Assembly (NCBI GenBank): GCA_018664485.1
Contig: JABJOE010000005.1
Location: 30,823 to 94,822, forward strand
Source: Candidatus Uhrbacteria bacterium
GTDB lineage: Bacteria; Patescibacteria; ABY1; SG8-24; UBA9934
Direction of reading: 5' to 3'
DNA: 64,000 nucleotides
Part shown: piece after piece, positions 1 through 7,206 of the stretch
Position numbering within the stretch: position 1 is the stretch's first letter
Layout: the number at the start of each line of letters is the position of its first letter
Notes under the pieces: generated by a model
The model's input: only the letters and a program-made list of their open reading frames with translations
What the model was told of the DNA's origin: nothing
Database searches by the model: none
Made by a program: the position numbers and the translations under genes

Positions 1-2
1 AT

Positions 3-92
3 GCTGTTATCAACGTTCGCATGCATACATCGATGATCATGGCTGGAGCATCTGAAATTCTAGTTTACGGAACGGCTGTAAAGTTGGGATAG
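3..92 (+). CDS. C-terminal end of an unidentified protein (partial)
   Basis: Reading frame 3 is open from the window edge to a TAG at 90-92 and gives 29 residues ending in ILVYGTAVKLG. The start lies outside the window. The tail is fairly hydrophobic (MIMAGASEILVYG), but no family can be named from so little. It ends three bases before a tiny membrane-protein ORF, which suggests the two are co-transcribed. That an ORF ends here is seen directly; that it is a real gene is inferred from the close spacing. Confidence 0.4.
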   Translation, partial: AVINVRMHTSMIMAGASEILVYGTAVKLG

Positions 93-95
93 TCT

Positions 96-224
96 ATGGG
101 GCATATGATTTTTTTCGGAATTTGGGTGCTATTTGAGCTTACTTGTCTTGGAATTATCGTATATTTGATTGTAAAGAGGGTAGAGGAGAAGCAAAAAGAA
201 AATTTCAAGAAACGCGACAATTAA
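96..224 (+). CDS. Small single-pass membrane protein, 42 aa
   Basis: ATG at 96 begins a 42-residue ORF ending in TAA at 222-224. Residues 4-25 (MIFFGIWVLFELTCLGIIVYLI) form one membrane segment. It is followed by a highly charged tail, VKRVEEKQKENFKKRDN, so the protein is probably anchored with its tail in the cytoplasm. It starts three bases after the upstream stop codon, as in an operon. It has no recognisable domain. The next promoter lies about 40 bases downstream, so this ORF closes the upstream unit. The ORF could be chance, but a clean membrane helix followed by a basic stretch argues for a real gene. Confidence 0.45.
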   Translation: MGHMIFFGIWVLFELTCLGIIVYLIVKRVEEKQKENFKKRDN

Positions 225-264
225 TAGCTAAATGAAGCCGTCGGCAGTACCGATGGTTTTGTTA

Positions 265-293
265 TTGACGAAAAGGTGAATTTTAGCTACAAT
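265..293 (+). promoter_or_regulatory. Promoter of typA
   Basis: A TTGACG box at 265-270 and a TACAAT box at 288-293 are separated by exactly 17 bases, close to the sigma-70 consensus. Transcription should start near 300 and leave a leader of about 25 bases with no Shine-Dalgarno site before the ATG at 326. Confidence 0.7.
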
Positions 294-325
294 CCGCGCG
301 TTATTCAAGATTTTTAACGTTACGC

Positions 326-2128
326 ATGGATTTTCGAAATATTGCCATTATCGCTCACGTTGACCACGGAAAGACAACATTGGTTGATGCCATGCTTAAA
401 CAGTCTGGTGCTTTTTCTGATCGTGATGTCATTGAGGAACGAGTGATGGATTCAAACGACCAGGAGAAAGAGCGTGGAATTACTATCTACGCAAAAAATA
501 CATCGATTCAAATCGGTGAGGTAAAAGTAAACGTTGTTGATACTCCAGGCCACGCAGACTTCGGTTCTGAGGTTGAGCGAGTGTTGCGAATGGTTGATTC
601 TGTTTTGTTGCTAGTTGACGCGTATGAAGGTCCGATGCCGCAGACAAAGTTCGTTCTGCGGAAAGCGTTAGAGCTAGGTCTAAAACCGATCGTTGTAATT
701 AACAAGATCGATAAGCCGTCAGCTCGACCAGACGCTGTGCTCGACATGGTATTCGATCTCTTTACAGAGCTCGGAGCAAACGAAGAGCAGTTGGATTTCA
801 AATATATTTACACAAACGCAAAGGACGGATTCGCTATCACGGATCCAAAAGATGAAGGTAAGGACTTGAAGCCATTGTTTGAACTAATTTTGGACGCTGT
901 TCCTGCAGCTGTAAATGACGCATCGCTCCCATCACGTTTCCAGCCAGTCAATCTTACGTATGATAAGTTCGTTGGACGAATGGCTACTGGACGAGTGCTT
1001 GAGGGAACGATGAAGGTTGGGATGCCGGTTACAGTTATCAAACTTGACGGATCACGGGAGAAAGGAAAGTTGAGTAAGATTTTGACTAGTAATGGTTTGG
1101 CAAAGGTAGAAGTTAATGAAGCGTTTGCCGGAGACATCGTGTCTATCGCTGGAATTGCCGAAATTAACGTTGGTGAAACGGTTGCGGAAGATGTAAAGGC
1201 AGAGGCGTTGCCAGCAATCCAGATCGATCGACCAACACTTACAATGGAATTTTTGGTGAACAACTCACCGTTTGCAGGACAGGATGGAAAGTACGTTACG
1301 TCACGACAGATTCGTGAACGGCTTGAACGAGAACTTGAAACGAACGTTGGGCTTGAAGTACATTTCCCAGATAGTGCTGAGGTATTCCAGGTTAGTGGAC
1401 GTGGAGAGATGCATCTTGCGGTTCTAATTGAGACTATGCGACGTGAAGGGTTTGAGCTTCAGGTTTCACAGCCACGTGCCATCATTACTGAAGTAGATGG
1501 TGTGAAGAATGAGCCTTACGAGTCTGTAGTTATCGACGTTCCGGATGATTCAGCAGGTGCTGTGATCGAAGCTCTTGGAAAGCGTAAGGGTGAGATGACA
1601 ACGATGGCTAGTGAGAATGGTTCTACACGACTGGAGTACTTAATCCCTACACGTGGACTGCTCGGATATCGAACTGATTTCATGACGTCTACAAAGGGAG
1701 AAGGAACACTTTCACATATTTTCTCACACAATGGTCCGTATAAGGGTGACATTGAGCGCCGCACTACGGGTTCAATGATTTCTGGATTTAACGGAAAAAC
1801 ACTAGCGTTCTCCTTGAACAACTTGCAGCAGCGCGGAGCATTGTTCATCGGTCCGCAGGTTGATGTTTACGAAGGAATGGTGATTGGTTCAAGTGCTAAG
1901 GACACGATGGTTGTAAACCCGATTAAAGGAAAGCAGCTTACAAACATGCGTTCCAGTGGAGCTGATGACGCAATCAACCTTACTCCTCCACTTGATATGA
2001 ACTTGGAGCGAGCACTTGAGTATATCGATTCTGATGAGTATGTAGAGATTACTCCTGATAACATTCGTATCCGAAAACGACATTTGACTGAGTCTGCCAG
2101 AAAGAAGAACGGTTCAAAGAATAAATAA
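326..2128 (+). CDS. typA: TypA/BipA ribosome-associated GTPase
   Basis: The 600-residue product is a translational GTPase that binds the ribosome and helps large-subunit assembly and stress adaptation. The N-terminus carries the G1 motif in NIAIIAHVDHGKTTL, the switch region ERGITIYAKNTS, DTPGHADFG (G3) and NKIDKPSARPD (G4). Beta-barrel and EF-G-like domains follow, with the TypA signature SGRGEMHLAVLIE in the middle. The C-terminal part contains PTRGLLGYRTDF and GTLSHIFSHNGPYKG, which are typical of TypA rather than EF-G or LepA. Length matches the family norm of about 600 residues. It has its own promoter and a terminator directly after the stop, so it is monocistronic. Confidence 0.97.
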   Translation: MDFRNIAIIAHVDHGKTTLVDAMLKQSGAFSDRDVIEERVMDSNDQEKERGITIYAKNTSIQIGEVKVNVVDTPGHADFGSEVERVLRMVDSVLLLVDAYEGPMPQTKFVLRKALELGLKPIVVINKIDKPSARPDAVLDMVFDLFTELGANEEQLDFKYIYTNAKDGFAITDPKDEGKDLKPLFELILDAVPAAVNDASLPSRFQPVNLTYDKFVGRMATGRVLEGTMKVGMPVTVIKLDGSREKGKLSKILTSNGLAKVEVNEAFAGDIVSIAGIAEINVGETVAEDVKAEALPAIQIDRPTLTMEFLVNNSPFAGQDGKYVTSRQIRERLERELETNVGLEVHFPDSAEVFQVSGRGEMHLAVLIETMRREGFELQVSQPRAIITEVDGVKNEPYESVVIDVPDDSAGAVIEALGKRKGEMTTMASENGSTRLEYLIPTRGLLGYRTDFMTSTKGEGTLSHIFSHNGPYKGDIERRTTGSMISGFNGKTLAFSLNNLQQRGALFIGPQVDVYEGMVIGSSAKDTMVVNPIKGKQLTNMRSSGADDAINLTPPLDMNLERALEYIDSDEYVEITPDNIRIRKRHLTESARKKNGSKNK

Positions 2129-2134
2129 AAGTAA

Positions 2135-2158
2135 AGCCGCTCGAAAGGGCGGTTTTAT
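2135..2158 (+). terminator. Intrinsic terminator of typA
   Basis: The sequence AAGCCGCTC-GAAA-GGGCGGTTTTAT forms a 9-bp stem with two G-T pairs and a GAAA tetraloop, followed by a short T tract. It lies 7 bases after the typA stop. Confidence 0.75.
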
Positions 2159-2218
2159 GATTTCTAGGCACAGGGCGCGCGCGGGTGTATTATTGTTGTA
2201 TCTTGATAAGATTATTTT

Positions 2219-2899
2219 ATGGGACTTTTTTCAAAACCGTCTACACCGCCAAAAGACAACTCAGCATTTTCTCATCTTAATGCTGGGAGTATCGGAACTG
2301 GAAAGAATTTTAGGGAAGGGTCATATTCAAAGGCGCGCGGTGGTTTGAAGGGGCAGTTGAACAAAATGCGGCGTGCTGGGATGCATAGCTCTACTGCAAA
2401 CATCTCCAAGAAGAACATGGAGCAGATGCACGACATTGTCGCTAAGCGTTTAAAGAATAAGGTTGCGGGCGGCAAGATTAACTATCGTGATAAGCGGGCA
2501 ATGAAGTCCGAGGCGTATAAGTTGATGAAAGATCCGAATAGTAAGTTTTCAAAAGAAGATTTGAAAGATTTTAAAAAGGTTGTAGATAAACTTGGTCAGG
2601 GTGATGTCAGAAAAAGAGCTCCACAGGCTGAACTACCACAGAAACAGGCGCCGGCTGCGGCACAAGCGGCTCCGCGTGCAGCGCTTCAAAAACCGTCAGG
2701 TTTAGCAAGCCAAGCAAATATGTCGGCTCCGATGGCCAAGGGGGCGGCACCCGCATTTGCGGCAATGGGTTCCACGGGAGTAAAGGGATTGAAAAAGATT
2801 AAATACGAATCTGTACTTCCAGAAAAACCGGCAAAGATTGAAGAGAATCATTTACATGTTCCAGAAGCTTCAGAGGCGATTGATATAATGATCGACTAG
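2219..2899 (+). CDS. Hypothetical basic protein, 226 aa
   Basis: No family is recognised. The first half is strongly basic and probably helical (residues 30-130, rich in K, R and Q, with motifs such as KNMEQMHDIVAKRLKNK). It is followed by an alanine/proline/glutamine-rich linker (about 140-190) and an acidic C-terminus ending in EAIDIMID. There is no signal peptide or membrane segment, so it is probably cytoplasmic and may bind nucleic acid; that is inference. An extended -10 box, TGATAAGAT at 2204-2212, places the predicted transcription start on the ATG itself, so the mRNA should be leaderless. Its stop codon overlaps that of the convergent Fur-like gene within a CTAG shared by both strands. 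Confidence 0.7.
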   Translation: MGLFSKPSTPPKDNSAFSHLNAGSIGTGKNFREGSYSKARGGLKGQLNKMRRAGMHSSTANISKKNMEQMHDIVAKRLKNKVAGGKINYRDKRAMKSEAYKLMKDPNSKFSKEDLKDFKKVVDKLGQGDVRKRAPQAELPQKQAPAAAQAAPRAALQKPSGLASQANMSAPMAKGAAPAFAAMGSTGVKGLKKIKYESVLPEKPAKIEENHLHVPEASEAIDIMID

Positions 2900-3297
2900 C
2901 TGCATTTTTTACATGTACCAAAATAAGTTGTTTGGTGATGTGTGATTTTTGAAAATGAAGTTTTTGTAAGGATGGATCCGTATTCTTGTCGGTTGCAGTC
3001 GATGTCTTCAATAAGTCCGCAAGATTCGCACACAAGATGATGATGATGTGGGCGATCTGCAATTTCGTAGTCATTGTGGCCATGTCCGAGATCGTGGCCA
3101 TGAACGATTCCAGATTGAACGAAGTCGTCGATCATTCGGTAGATGGTTGTTGGGTTAGTGCCCGGAACTGATGACCCAATACTCTGTATTCCAACAGGGT
3201 GTTTTTGTTTGTGGAGATACGAAAGAACAGCAACGCGCGCTGGAGTTGCGCGCAAATTATGCGTACGGAGAAGAATTTTTATTTCGTTTTGACTCAT
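2896..3297 (-). CDS. Fur/Zur/PerR-family metalloregulator
   Basis: This 133-residue protein has the Fur layout. An N-terminal winged helix (LRATPARVAVLSYLHKQKHPV, then TNPTTIYRMIDDFVQSGIV) is followed by a histidine-rich metal region (DLGHGHNDYE, PHHHHLVCESCG). A second pair of cysteines closes the structural zinc site (CESCG and the terminal CKKCS). Such proteins repress metal uptake or peroxide-response genes when metal is bound. Whether this one senses iron, zinc or peroxide cannot be read from the sequence. On the minus strand a box reading TGCTATACT (reverse complement at 3306-3314) lies 9 bases before the start, suggesting an extended -10 promoter and a nearly leaderless mRNA. Its 3' end overlaps the convergent upstream gene by 4 bases. 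Confidence 0.9.
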   Translation of the reverse strand: MSQNEIKILLRTHNLRATPARVAVLSYLHKQKHPVGIQSIGSSVPGTNPTTIYRMIDDFVQSGIVHGHDLGHGHNDYEIADRPHHHHLVCESCGLIEDIDCNRQEYGSILTKTSFSKITHHQTTYFGTCKKCS

Positions 3298-3558
3298 TTA
3301 ATCTGAGTATAGCACGGGTTATGTAAGATGACTTCTTTGTTATAAGTTAGGAATTGCGCAAAACCTGGCTAAGTGATGTTTATGATTTATTGACGTTATT
3401 ACTGAGGGTTGTGGATTAATTTGATTGTATACCAAGAGTGTCATCCTATGTAGCATAAACGGCTGATATTAGCGTAATTTCTGTATATTGTTTATGCGGA
3501 CTATTCAGTATCGGTTTGACTGATCCAATCTGCTATGTATTTATTTACACACAGGGCT
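3298..3558. other. AT-rich intergenic region between the Fur-like gene and HU
   Basis: About 260 bases lie between divergent genes. Apart from the Fur-like promoter at its left edge, no ORF, RNA gene or clear hairpin was found. The region is notably AT-rich and could hold regulatory sites. Confidence 0.5.
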
Positions 3559-3587
3559 TTGCCGCATTTGATGGAAAATGCTAAGAT
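3559..3587 (+). promoter_or_regulatory. Promoter of the HU gene
   Basis: TTGCCG at 3559-3564 and TAAGAT at 3582-3587 are 17 bases apart. A TG one base upstream of the -10 box makes it an extended -10 (TGCTAAGAT). Transcription should start near 3594, leaving a leader of about 55 bases. Confidence 0.6.
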
Positions 3588-3607
3588 TTCCTAGTAATTC
3601 TAAACAA

Positions 3608-3628
3608 AACGTTATTTTAAATAACGTT
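3608..3628. promoter_or_regulatory. Perfect inverted repeat in the HU leader
   Basis: AACGTTATTT, one central T, then AAATAACGTT form a perfect 10-bp inverted repeat. It lies about 15-35 bases after the predicted transcription start of the HU gene. As DNA it could be an operator for a dimeric repressor, perhaps HU or the Fur-like protein; as RNA it would be an AU-rich hairpin upstream of the start. Confidence 0.6.
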
Positions 3629-3648
3629 CTACCGTAACCATTTATTAT

Positions 3649-3939
3649 ATGGACGAGGCAAAACGACTTACAAAGTCTCAGTTGATGACTGCTATGTCAG
3701 AGACTTGGGGAGTATCAAAGAAGGAAGCTATTGAGCAGTACGACCAGTTGGTTGAATTGATCTACAGCGAAATCCGACGTGCTGGTGAGATCATGCTTCC
3801 TGGAATGGGAAAGATGGCTAAGAAGCACCGAAAGGCTCGTATGGGACGAAACCCAGCGACTGGTGAGACTATCCAGATCAAGGCAAAGACAGTTTTGAAG
3901 TTTAGCGTGAATAAGGCTGCAAAGGACGCTCTTCTATAG
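3649..3939 (+). CDS. hup: HU-family nucleoid protein
   Basis: The 96-residue protein is a small basic DNA-bending protein of the HU/IHF family and acts as a dimer on the nucleoid. The N-terminal helices (LTKSQLMTAMSETWGVSKKEAIEQYDQLVELIYSEI) lead into the DNA-binding arm, which has the family signature GRNPATGETIQIKAKTVLKFSVNKAAKDAL. A long leader precedes it, with a perfect inverted repeat. There is no Shine-Dalgarno site before ATG 3649. Length and motif fit the family well. Confidence 0.93.
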   Translation: MDEAKRLTKSQLMTAMSETWGVSKKEAIEQYDQLVELIYSEIRRAGEIMLPGMGKMAKKHRKARMGRNPATGETIQIKAKTVLKFSVNKAAKDALL

Positions 3940-4082
3940 GATTTAGCACGCAACGGACAGCTACGTTGTTGTCGGTATCGCTATTTCGTCACCGTACAGA
4001 AGGTACGGCTTCTCAATAGCTCAGCCGCCGCCTAGTATCTGGCTCATTGTGAGTAAAGTCTCCACAATACGAGAAAAGTAGC

Positions 4083-4106
4083 AAAGACCTCCGGAAGGGG
4101 GTCTTT
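4083..4106 (+). terminator. Intrinsic terminator after HU
   Basis: AAAGACCTCC and GGGGGTCTTT form a strong stem around a short GGAA loop, followed by TT and GC. It separates the HU transcript from the promoter that begins 5 bases later. A weaker hairpin, CCGTAC-AGAAG-GTACGG, lies upstream at 3992-4008. Confidence 0.7.
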
Positions 4107-4110
4107 TGCG

Positions 4111-4139
4111 TTGACAAAAGGGTGTTTTTGTGGTAGTAT
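4111..4139 (+). promoter_or_regulatory. Strong promoter of the first GC-rich orphan gene
   Basis: A perfect TTGACA at 4111-4116, a 17-base spacer and TAGTAT at 4134-4139 preceded by TGG give a near-consensus extended promoter. Transcription should start near 4146. Confidence 0.8.
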
Positions 4140-4186
4140 TTTCCGTCCGATCACTAGCGTCTTTGCTATATCGACAAAGGAGGCTC

Positions 4187-4639
4187 ATGCCTACTGACGA
4201 CCTGAAGCCCGGTGGCTGTGACCCAGCCTCGCCTGAGATGCAGGCGGACACGGGGCCCGTTGTGCCCGTGAAGCTCACGGAGGATGGAGAGCTATCTCCC
4301 GTTATCTTCACCAACCACAGTCCTCGTGTGAAGTGCACTGGAGTAGAGCCTGACGGAGACTGCGAGGTCATTGACGGCGAAGCCGCCAAGGATCACGAAG
4401 TCTGGGATCTGGTTGCTGATGGGACCTGGAGCCCGAATCCTGTCGACCCAAATATCTGGGATTCGGATGCTACCGACACACCCGGAGGCGAGCCTGCAGT
4501 TGAGCAGCTTCGCCGACATGTCGGTACTGAATTTCACCAGATCCCGGAAGTTCCCGCAGCACCGACGCTCTACGCAGTTACAGACATCGATCACAACGAT
4601 CCAGACGACCTCATTCAAGAGACTCTTGATCGGCGCTGA
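4187..4639 (+). CDS. GC-rich orphan protein, 150 aa
   Basis: No family is recognised. I chose ATG 4187 because the strong ribosome site AAAGGAGG ends 3 bases before it; the longer frame back to 4130 would begin inside the -10 region of the promoter. The protein is acidic, rich in D, E, P and G, and has no membrane segment, repeat or signal peptide (PTDDLKPGGCDPASPEM at the start, DDLIQETLDRR at the end). Base composition is visibly GC-richer than that of the flanking HU and LCP genes. It has its own consensus promoter and a strong hairpin after the stop, so it is an isolated unit. It belongs to the set of GC-rich islands described under findings. Confidence 0.7.
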   Translation: MPTDDLKPGGCDPASPEMQADTGPVVPVKLTEDGELSPVIFTNHSPRVKCTGVEPDGDCEVIDGEAAKDHEVWDLVADGTWSPNPVDPNIWDSDATDTPGGEPAVEQLRRHVGTEFHQIPEVPAAPTLYAVTDIDHNDPDDLIQETLDRR

Positions 4640-4663
4640 GCGACCCACCGACCACCCCGTCGT

Positions 4664-4697
4664 AGACCCTTGTGCGCATAGCGTATGAGGGTCTTCC
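4664..4697 (+). terminator. Hairpin after the orphan gene
   Basis: AGACCCT at 4664-4670 pairs with AGGGTCT at 4688-4694, and the loop contains further short complementarity (GCGCATAGCG). Only a short T/C run follows, so termination efficiency is uncertain. Confidence 0.55.
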
Positions 4698-4721
4698 GCA
4701 TTTAGGCTATACCCGTCAGTA

Positions 4722-4749
4722 TTGTTAGGTTTAGCCTCTGTGGTAATAT
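4722..4749 (+). promoter_or_regulatory. Promoter of the LCP gene (overlaps the upstream ATG)
   Basis: TTGTTA at 4722-4727, a 16-base spacer and TGGTAATAT with its -10 box at 4744-4749 form the promoter. The -10 box overlaps an upstream in-frame ATG at 4748, so that ATG cannot be transcribed. Transcription should begin at about 4756, next to ATG 4757. Confidence 0.65.
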
Positions 4750-4756
4750 GCGAACG

Positions 4757-5950
4757 ATGAAATTGATCAAAAACCTTTTTACCCTCTTTATCCTGGCGTG
4801 CTTAACGTTTGTCGCTTATCAGGCGTGGAGCGAGCGATCGGGAGCTAAGGCAATCGAAGTCGAATCTGTAGACGACCTGATCGGTGCTATACTCGACATT
4901 CGAGCAGAGCAAACGATTGAGGTCGGTGATATAGACTTTGGAGATGATACGCAGCTTAATGTGCTGCTTTTAGGTTTGGATGAGCGAAAGGAGGAGACAG
5001 AACTTGAGGATGCGCATTGCGATGCGATTCACATGTTTACACTCGACATTAAATATTGGACGATAATGATCACATCGGTTCCACGTGGTACAGGTGTTTA
5101 CATCCCTGGAGGTCCATATGCTGAGACGGATTACTATCTAGCAAATGCATGTGCGTTTGCAGGACTGGATTATGGAGTGGAGCAGATCGAGCAGATCATC
5201 GGTGTAAAAGCTGACTACGTCGCGACTGTTGGGTTCTCACAGACATACGGAATTCTACGTTTGCTAAATCTTCCAACGAGCGAGAGCTTACAATGGTTAC
5301 GTCATCGTCAGAGCTATCAGATTGGAGAGCCTCAGCGGGTCGCGAACCAGGCGACATTTATAAAAGATATTATTGTAAGTCACATTAGTACATTTGAGAG
5401 TGATATTACTTTGCCGCTGCAGTACGTATTGTATTCGTTCGTTGATACCGATATGTCGTTTGCGGTTGCTCACACGTTACTTGAGGGATTTATAAATTCA
5501 TCAATTGATGAGCGGCCTGATGATATCCAGACTCAATTGCGACCATATTATCCGACTCAGGAGCTGCATTTTGATTTGGAGAATTATGACGAGCAACTAG
5601 CCTCTATCGTTGAATATCTTCGACCTTATTTATCTGATGAAGACTTGTCCGAAATTCCACTTGAACAGATCCAAACATATCTAGTCGACTTTATATTCGA
5701 GCAGATTGAGCTAGAGGACGATCTGACGGACATTCTAGACAAACAGCTTTGGTTGCAGGTTGATAGTGATTCGCAACGGGAGGAAGTTCATTACTCGGTG
5801 ATTGAGCAGTATGCACGCCAAGCGCTCAGTGATGGAGATCAAAATACGGCTGTGAAGATTGTGACAGATTATATTTTAGAAAAAGAGCTGTTGGAAATTG
5901 GTGATTGGGAAGATAGAGGGCGTGAATTATTGTCGGAGGTTTTGAAATAG
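4757..5950 (+). CDS. LytR-CpsA-Psr (LCP) family membrane protein
   Basis: LCP proteins are membrane-anchored enzymes that attach undecaprenyl-linked polymers to the cell wall. The product of about 397 residues has one N-terminal membrane helix (about 5-22, NLFTLFILACLTFVAYQAW). An LCP domain spans about 60-215, with LNVLLLGLDER, the arginine region ITSVPRGTG, GLDYGVEQIEQIIGVKADYVATVGF and the conserved RHRQSYQIGEPQRVANQATFI. The family SVPRD aspartate is replaced by glycine here. The C-terminal 180 residues are acidic, helical and not recognised. I chose ATG 4757 because the -10 box covers the upstream ATG. A palindromic terminator follows the stop. Together with the sugar-activating genes in this window (ugd, the WecA/TagO-like gene) it fits envelope polymer synthesis. 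Confidence 0.82.
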   Translation: MKLIKNLFTLFILACLTFVAYQAWSERSGAKAIEVESVDDLIGAILDIRAEQTIEVGDIDFGDDTQLNVLLLGLDERKEETELEDAHCDAIHMFTLDIKYWTIMITSVPRGTGVYIPGGPYAETDYYLANACAFAGLDYGVEQIEQIIGVKADYVATVGFSQTYGILRLLNLPTSESLQWLRHRQSYQIGEPQRVANQATFIKDIIVSHISTFESDITLPLQYVLYSFVDTDMSFAVAHTLLEGFINSSIDERPDDIQTQLRPYYPTQELHFDLENYDEQLASIVEYLRPYLSDEDLSEIPLEQIQTYLVDFIFEQIELEDDLTDILDKQLWLQVDSDSQREEVHYSVIEQYARQALSDGDQNTAVKIVTDYILEKELLEIGDWEDRGRELLSEVLK

Positions 5951-5952
5951 CG

Positions 5953-5978
5953 ATACGCAACCGGGTTGCGTATTTTTG
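5953..5978 (+). terminator. Terminator of the LCP gene; copy 1 of an exact 21-bp palindromic repeat
   Basis: ATACGCAACC, G, GGTTGCGTAT form a perfect 10-bp inverted repeat at 5953-5973, followed by TTTTG. It begins 2 bases after the stop. The same 21 bases occur again at 27403-27423. Confidence 0.8.
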
Positions 5979-6012
5979 TTGTGATCAGGCTATGTTTTGT
6001 AGTTTTTAGGCG

Positions 6013-6021
6013 TGGTATACT
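6013..6021 (+). promoter_or_regulatory. Extended -10 promoter of the ATP-cone nuclease gene
   Basis: TGGTATACT is an extended -10 box ending 8 bases before ATG 6030. Predicted transcription starts near 6028, so the mRNA should be leaderless. Confidence 0.65.
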
Positions 6022-6029
6022 TCTGTCAT

Positions 6030-6893
6030 ATGAAAGTTTTAAAGGCAAATGGAAAGTGGGTTGAATTTGATGAGAGTAAAGCTCGCACAAGTATTTTGCG
6101 TACCGGTGTAGACGACGCAGAAGCTAGTTCTGTTTTAAAGGTTCTTAAGTCCCGCATGAAGAGTGGGATGTCGACCAAAGAGGTGTATGCCATTATTCAT
6201 CAGGAATTAAAAAAGGTAAGCGTTTGTTTCTCTTGCCGCTACAGTCTTCGTGATGCATTACAAAAATTGGGGCCAGCAGGATACAAGTTTGAAAAGTATG
6301 TTGCATCGATTTTGCGAGCTCATAAATACGACGCTTACGTTCCGGATCAGGATTTGGAAGGTTCCTGCGTTGATCATGAAGTGGATGTTATTGCAGAAAA
6401 AGATGGGAGAAAGATTTTTATTGAAGCAAAATTCCGTAACAACAATCGTAACTACGTGAATTTAAAAGACACGATGGCTACGTGGTCACGGTTCTTGGAT
6501 CTCGTCGATGGGGCCGCTGTCGGTAAATGTGTGCACTTTGACGAGTGTTGGATCGTTACAAATGCGCGTTTCTCAGATCGTGCTCGCACATTTGGAGTCT
6601 GCAAGGGTATCCACATGATAGGTTGGAGCTTTCCACCAGAAAGGTCATTTCAGAAAATGGTTGATATTGTATCTCTGTACCCTGTAACCGTTCTAGATTC
6701 GATAACACAAAAAGAGCTCGAGGCTCTTTCTCATCAGAGACTGATGCTTTGTAAGGAGGTTGTAGAAGTTGATTCAGTGGACTTGGCACAAAGGTTAGAC
6801 GTATCTAATAGTCGTGCCACGGAGTTGATAGGTCAATGTGTTACCGTCATTGAAGGCGGTAGTAAAAGTAAGAAAAAAAGAACCGGCCGTTAA
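6030..6893 (+). CDS. ATP-cone domain fused to a PD-(D/E)XK (Mrr-like) nuclease
   Basis: The 287-residue protein has an N-terminal ATP-cone (about 1-85: MKVLKANGKWVEFDESKARTSILRTG, then KSRMKSGMSTKEVYAIIHQEL). This domain senses ATP or dATP in ribonucleotide reductases. It is followed by a restriction-endonuclease-like fold (about 90-215: GYKFEKYVASILRAHKY, VDHEVDVIAEKDGRKIFIEAKFRN) with the catalytic D...E-x-K set. The C-terminus is short and basic. The fusion suggests nucleotide-gated DNA cleavage, perhaps in DNA uptake, repair or defence; the target is unknown. I chose ATG 6030 because the GTG at 6012 overlaps the promoter. The stop codon lies inside the loop of a terminator shared with convergent rpmB. 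Confidence 0.82.
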   Translation: MKVLKANGKWVEFDESKARTSILRTGVDDAEASSVLKVLKSRMKSGMSTKEVYAIIHQELKKVSVCFSCRYSLRDALQKLGPAGYKFEKYVASILRAHKYDAYVPDQDLEGSCVDHEVDVIAEKDGRKIFIEAKFRNNNRNYVNLKDTMATWSRFLDLVDGAAVGKCVHFDECWIVTNARFSDRARTFGVCKGIHMIGWSFPPERSFQKMVDIVSLYPVTVLDSITQKELEALSHQRLMLCKEVVEVDSVDLAQRLDVSNSRATELIGQCVTVIEGGSKSKKKRTGR

Positions 6894-6905
6894 GGCCGAT
6901 TTTTT
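6884..6905. terminator. Bidirectional terminator between the nuclease gene and rpmB
   Basis: CGGCC-GTTAA-GGCCG with T tracts on both sides (ATTTTTTTA on the plus strand, a T-rich run on the minus strand). The nuclease stop codon TAA lies in the loop at 6891-6893. Confidence 0.7.
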
Positions 6906-7132
6906 TACTTCATTTCTCGTAGGTCGTATTTCTTTCCTTTGCTCAACCACTTTGCTAGCGTTCGTAGACCTCGAGTTGAGATTCGTACTCGCTCCATTTT
7001 ACCGGTTGCGGGGTTAAGAAGATTACGCCATTGCAGATTTGGCATCTGGCGGCGTTTTGTTTTTGTTTTGGAATGGCTGACGTTATTACCCGTCAACGGC
7101 TTTTTTCCTGTAAATTTGCAGACCTTTGCCAT
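6905..7132 (-). CDS. rpmB: 50S ribosomal protein L28 (bL28)
   Basis: This 75-residue protein carries the L28 signature MAKVCKFTGKKPLTGNNVSHSKTKTKR and the conserved middle LNPATGKMERVRISTRGLRTL. It is a structural protein of the large ribosomal subunit. I chose ATG 7132 because homology starts there and the minus-strand promoter lies between it and the longer reading frame. The gene is convergent with the ATP-cone nuclease and shares its terminator. Confidence 0.96.
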   Translation of the reverse strand: MAKVCKFTGKKPLTGNNVSHSKTKTKRRQMPNLQWRNLLNPATGKMERVRISTRGLRTLAKWLSKGKKYDLREMK

Positions 7133-7157
7133 ATGAAAATCACTAAATAACGGTGGA

Positions 7158-7186
7158 AGTGTAGTGAAAATCGCGAAAAATGTCAA
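7158..7186 (-). promoter_or_regulatory. Promoter of rpmB
   Basis: On the minus strand TTGACA (7186-7181), a 17-base spacer and TACACT (7163-7158) form a near-consensus promoter, with transcription expected near 7151. Confidence 0.75.
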
Positions 7187-7206
7187 GGTGATAGGGGGGT
7201 AACCCC

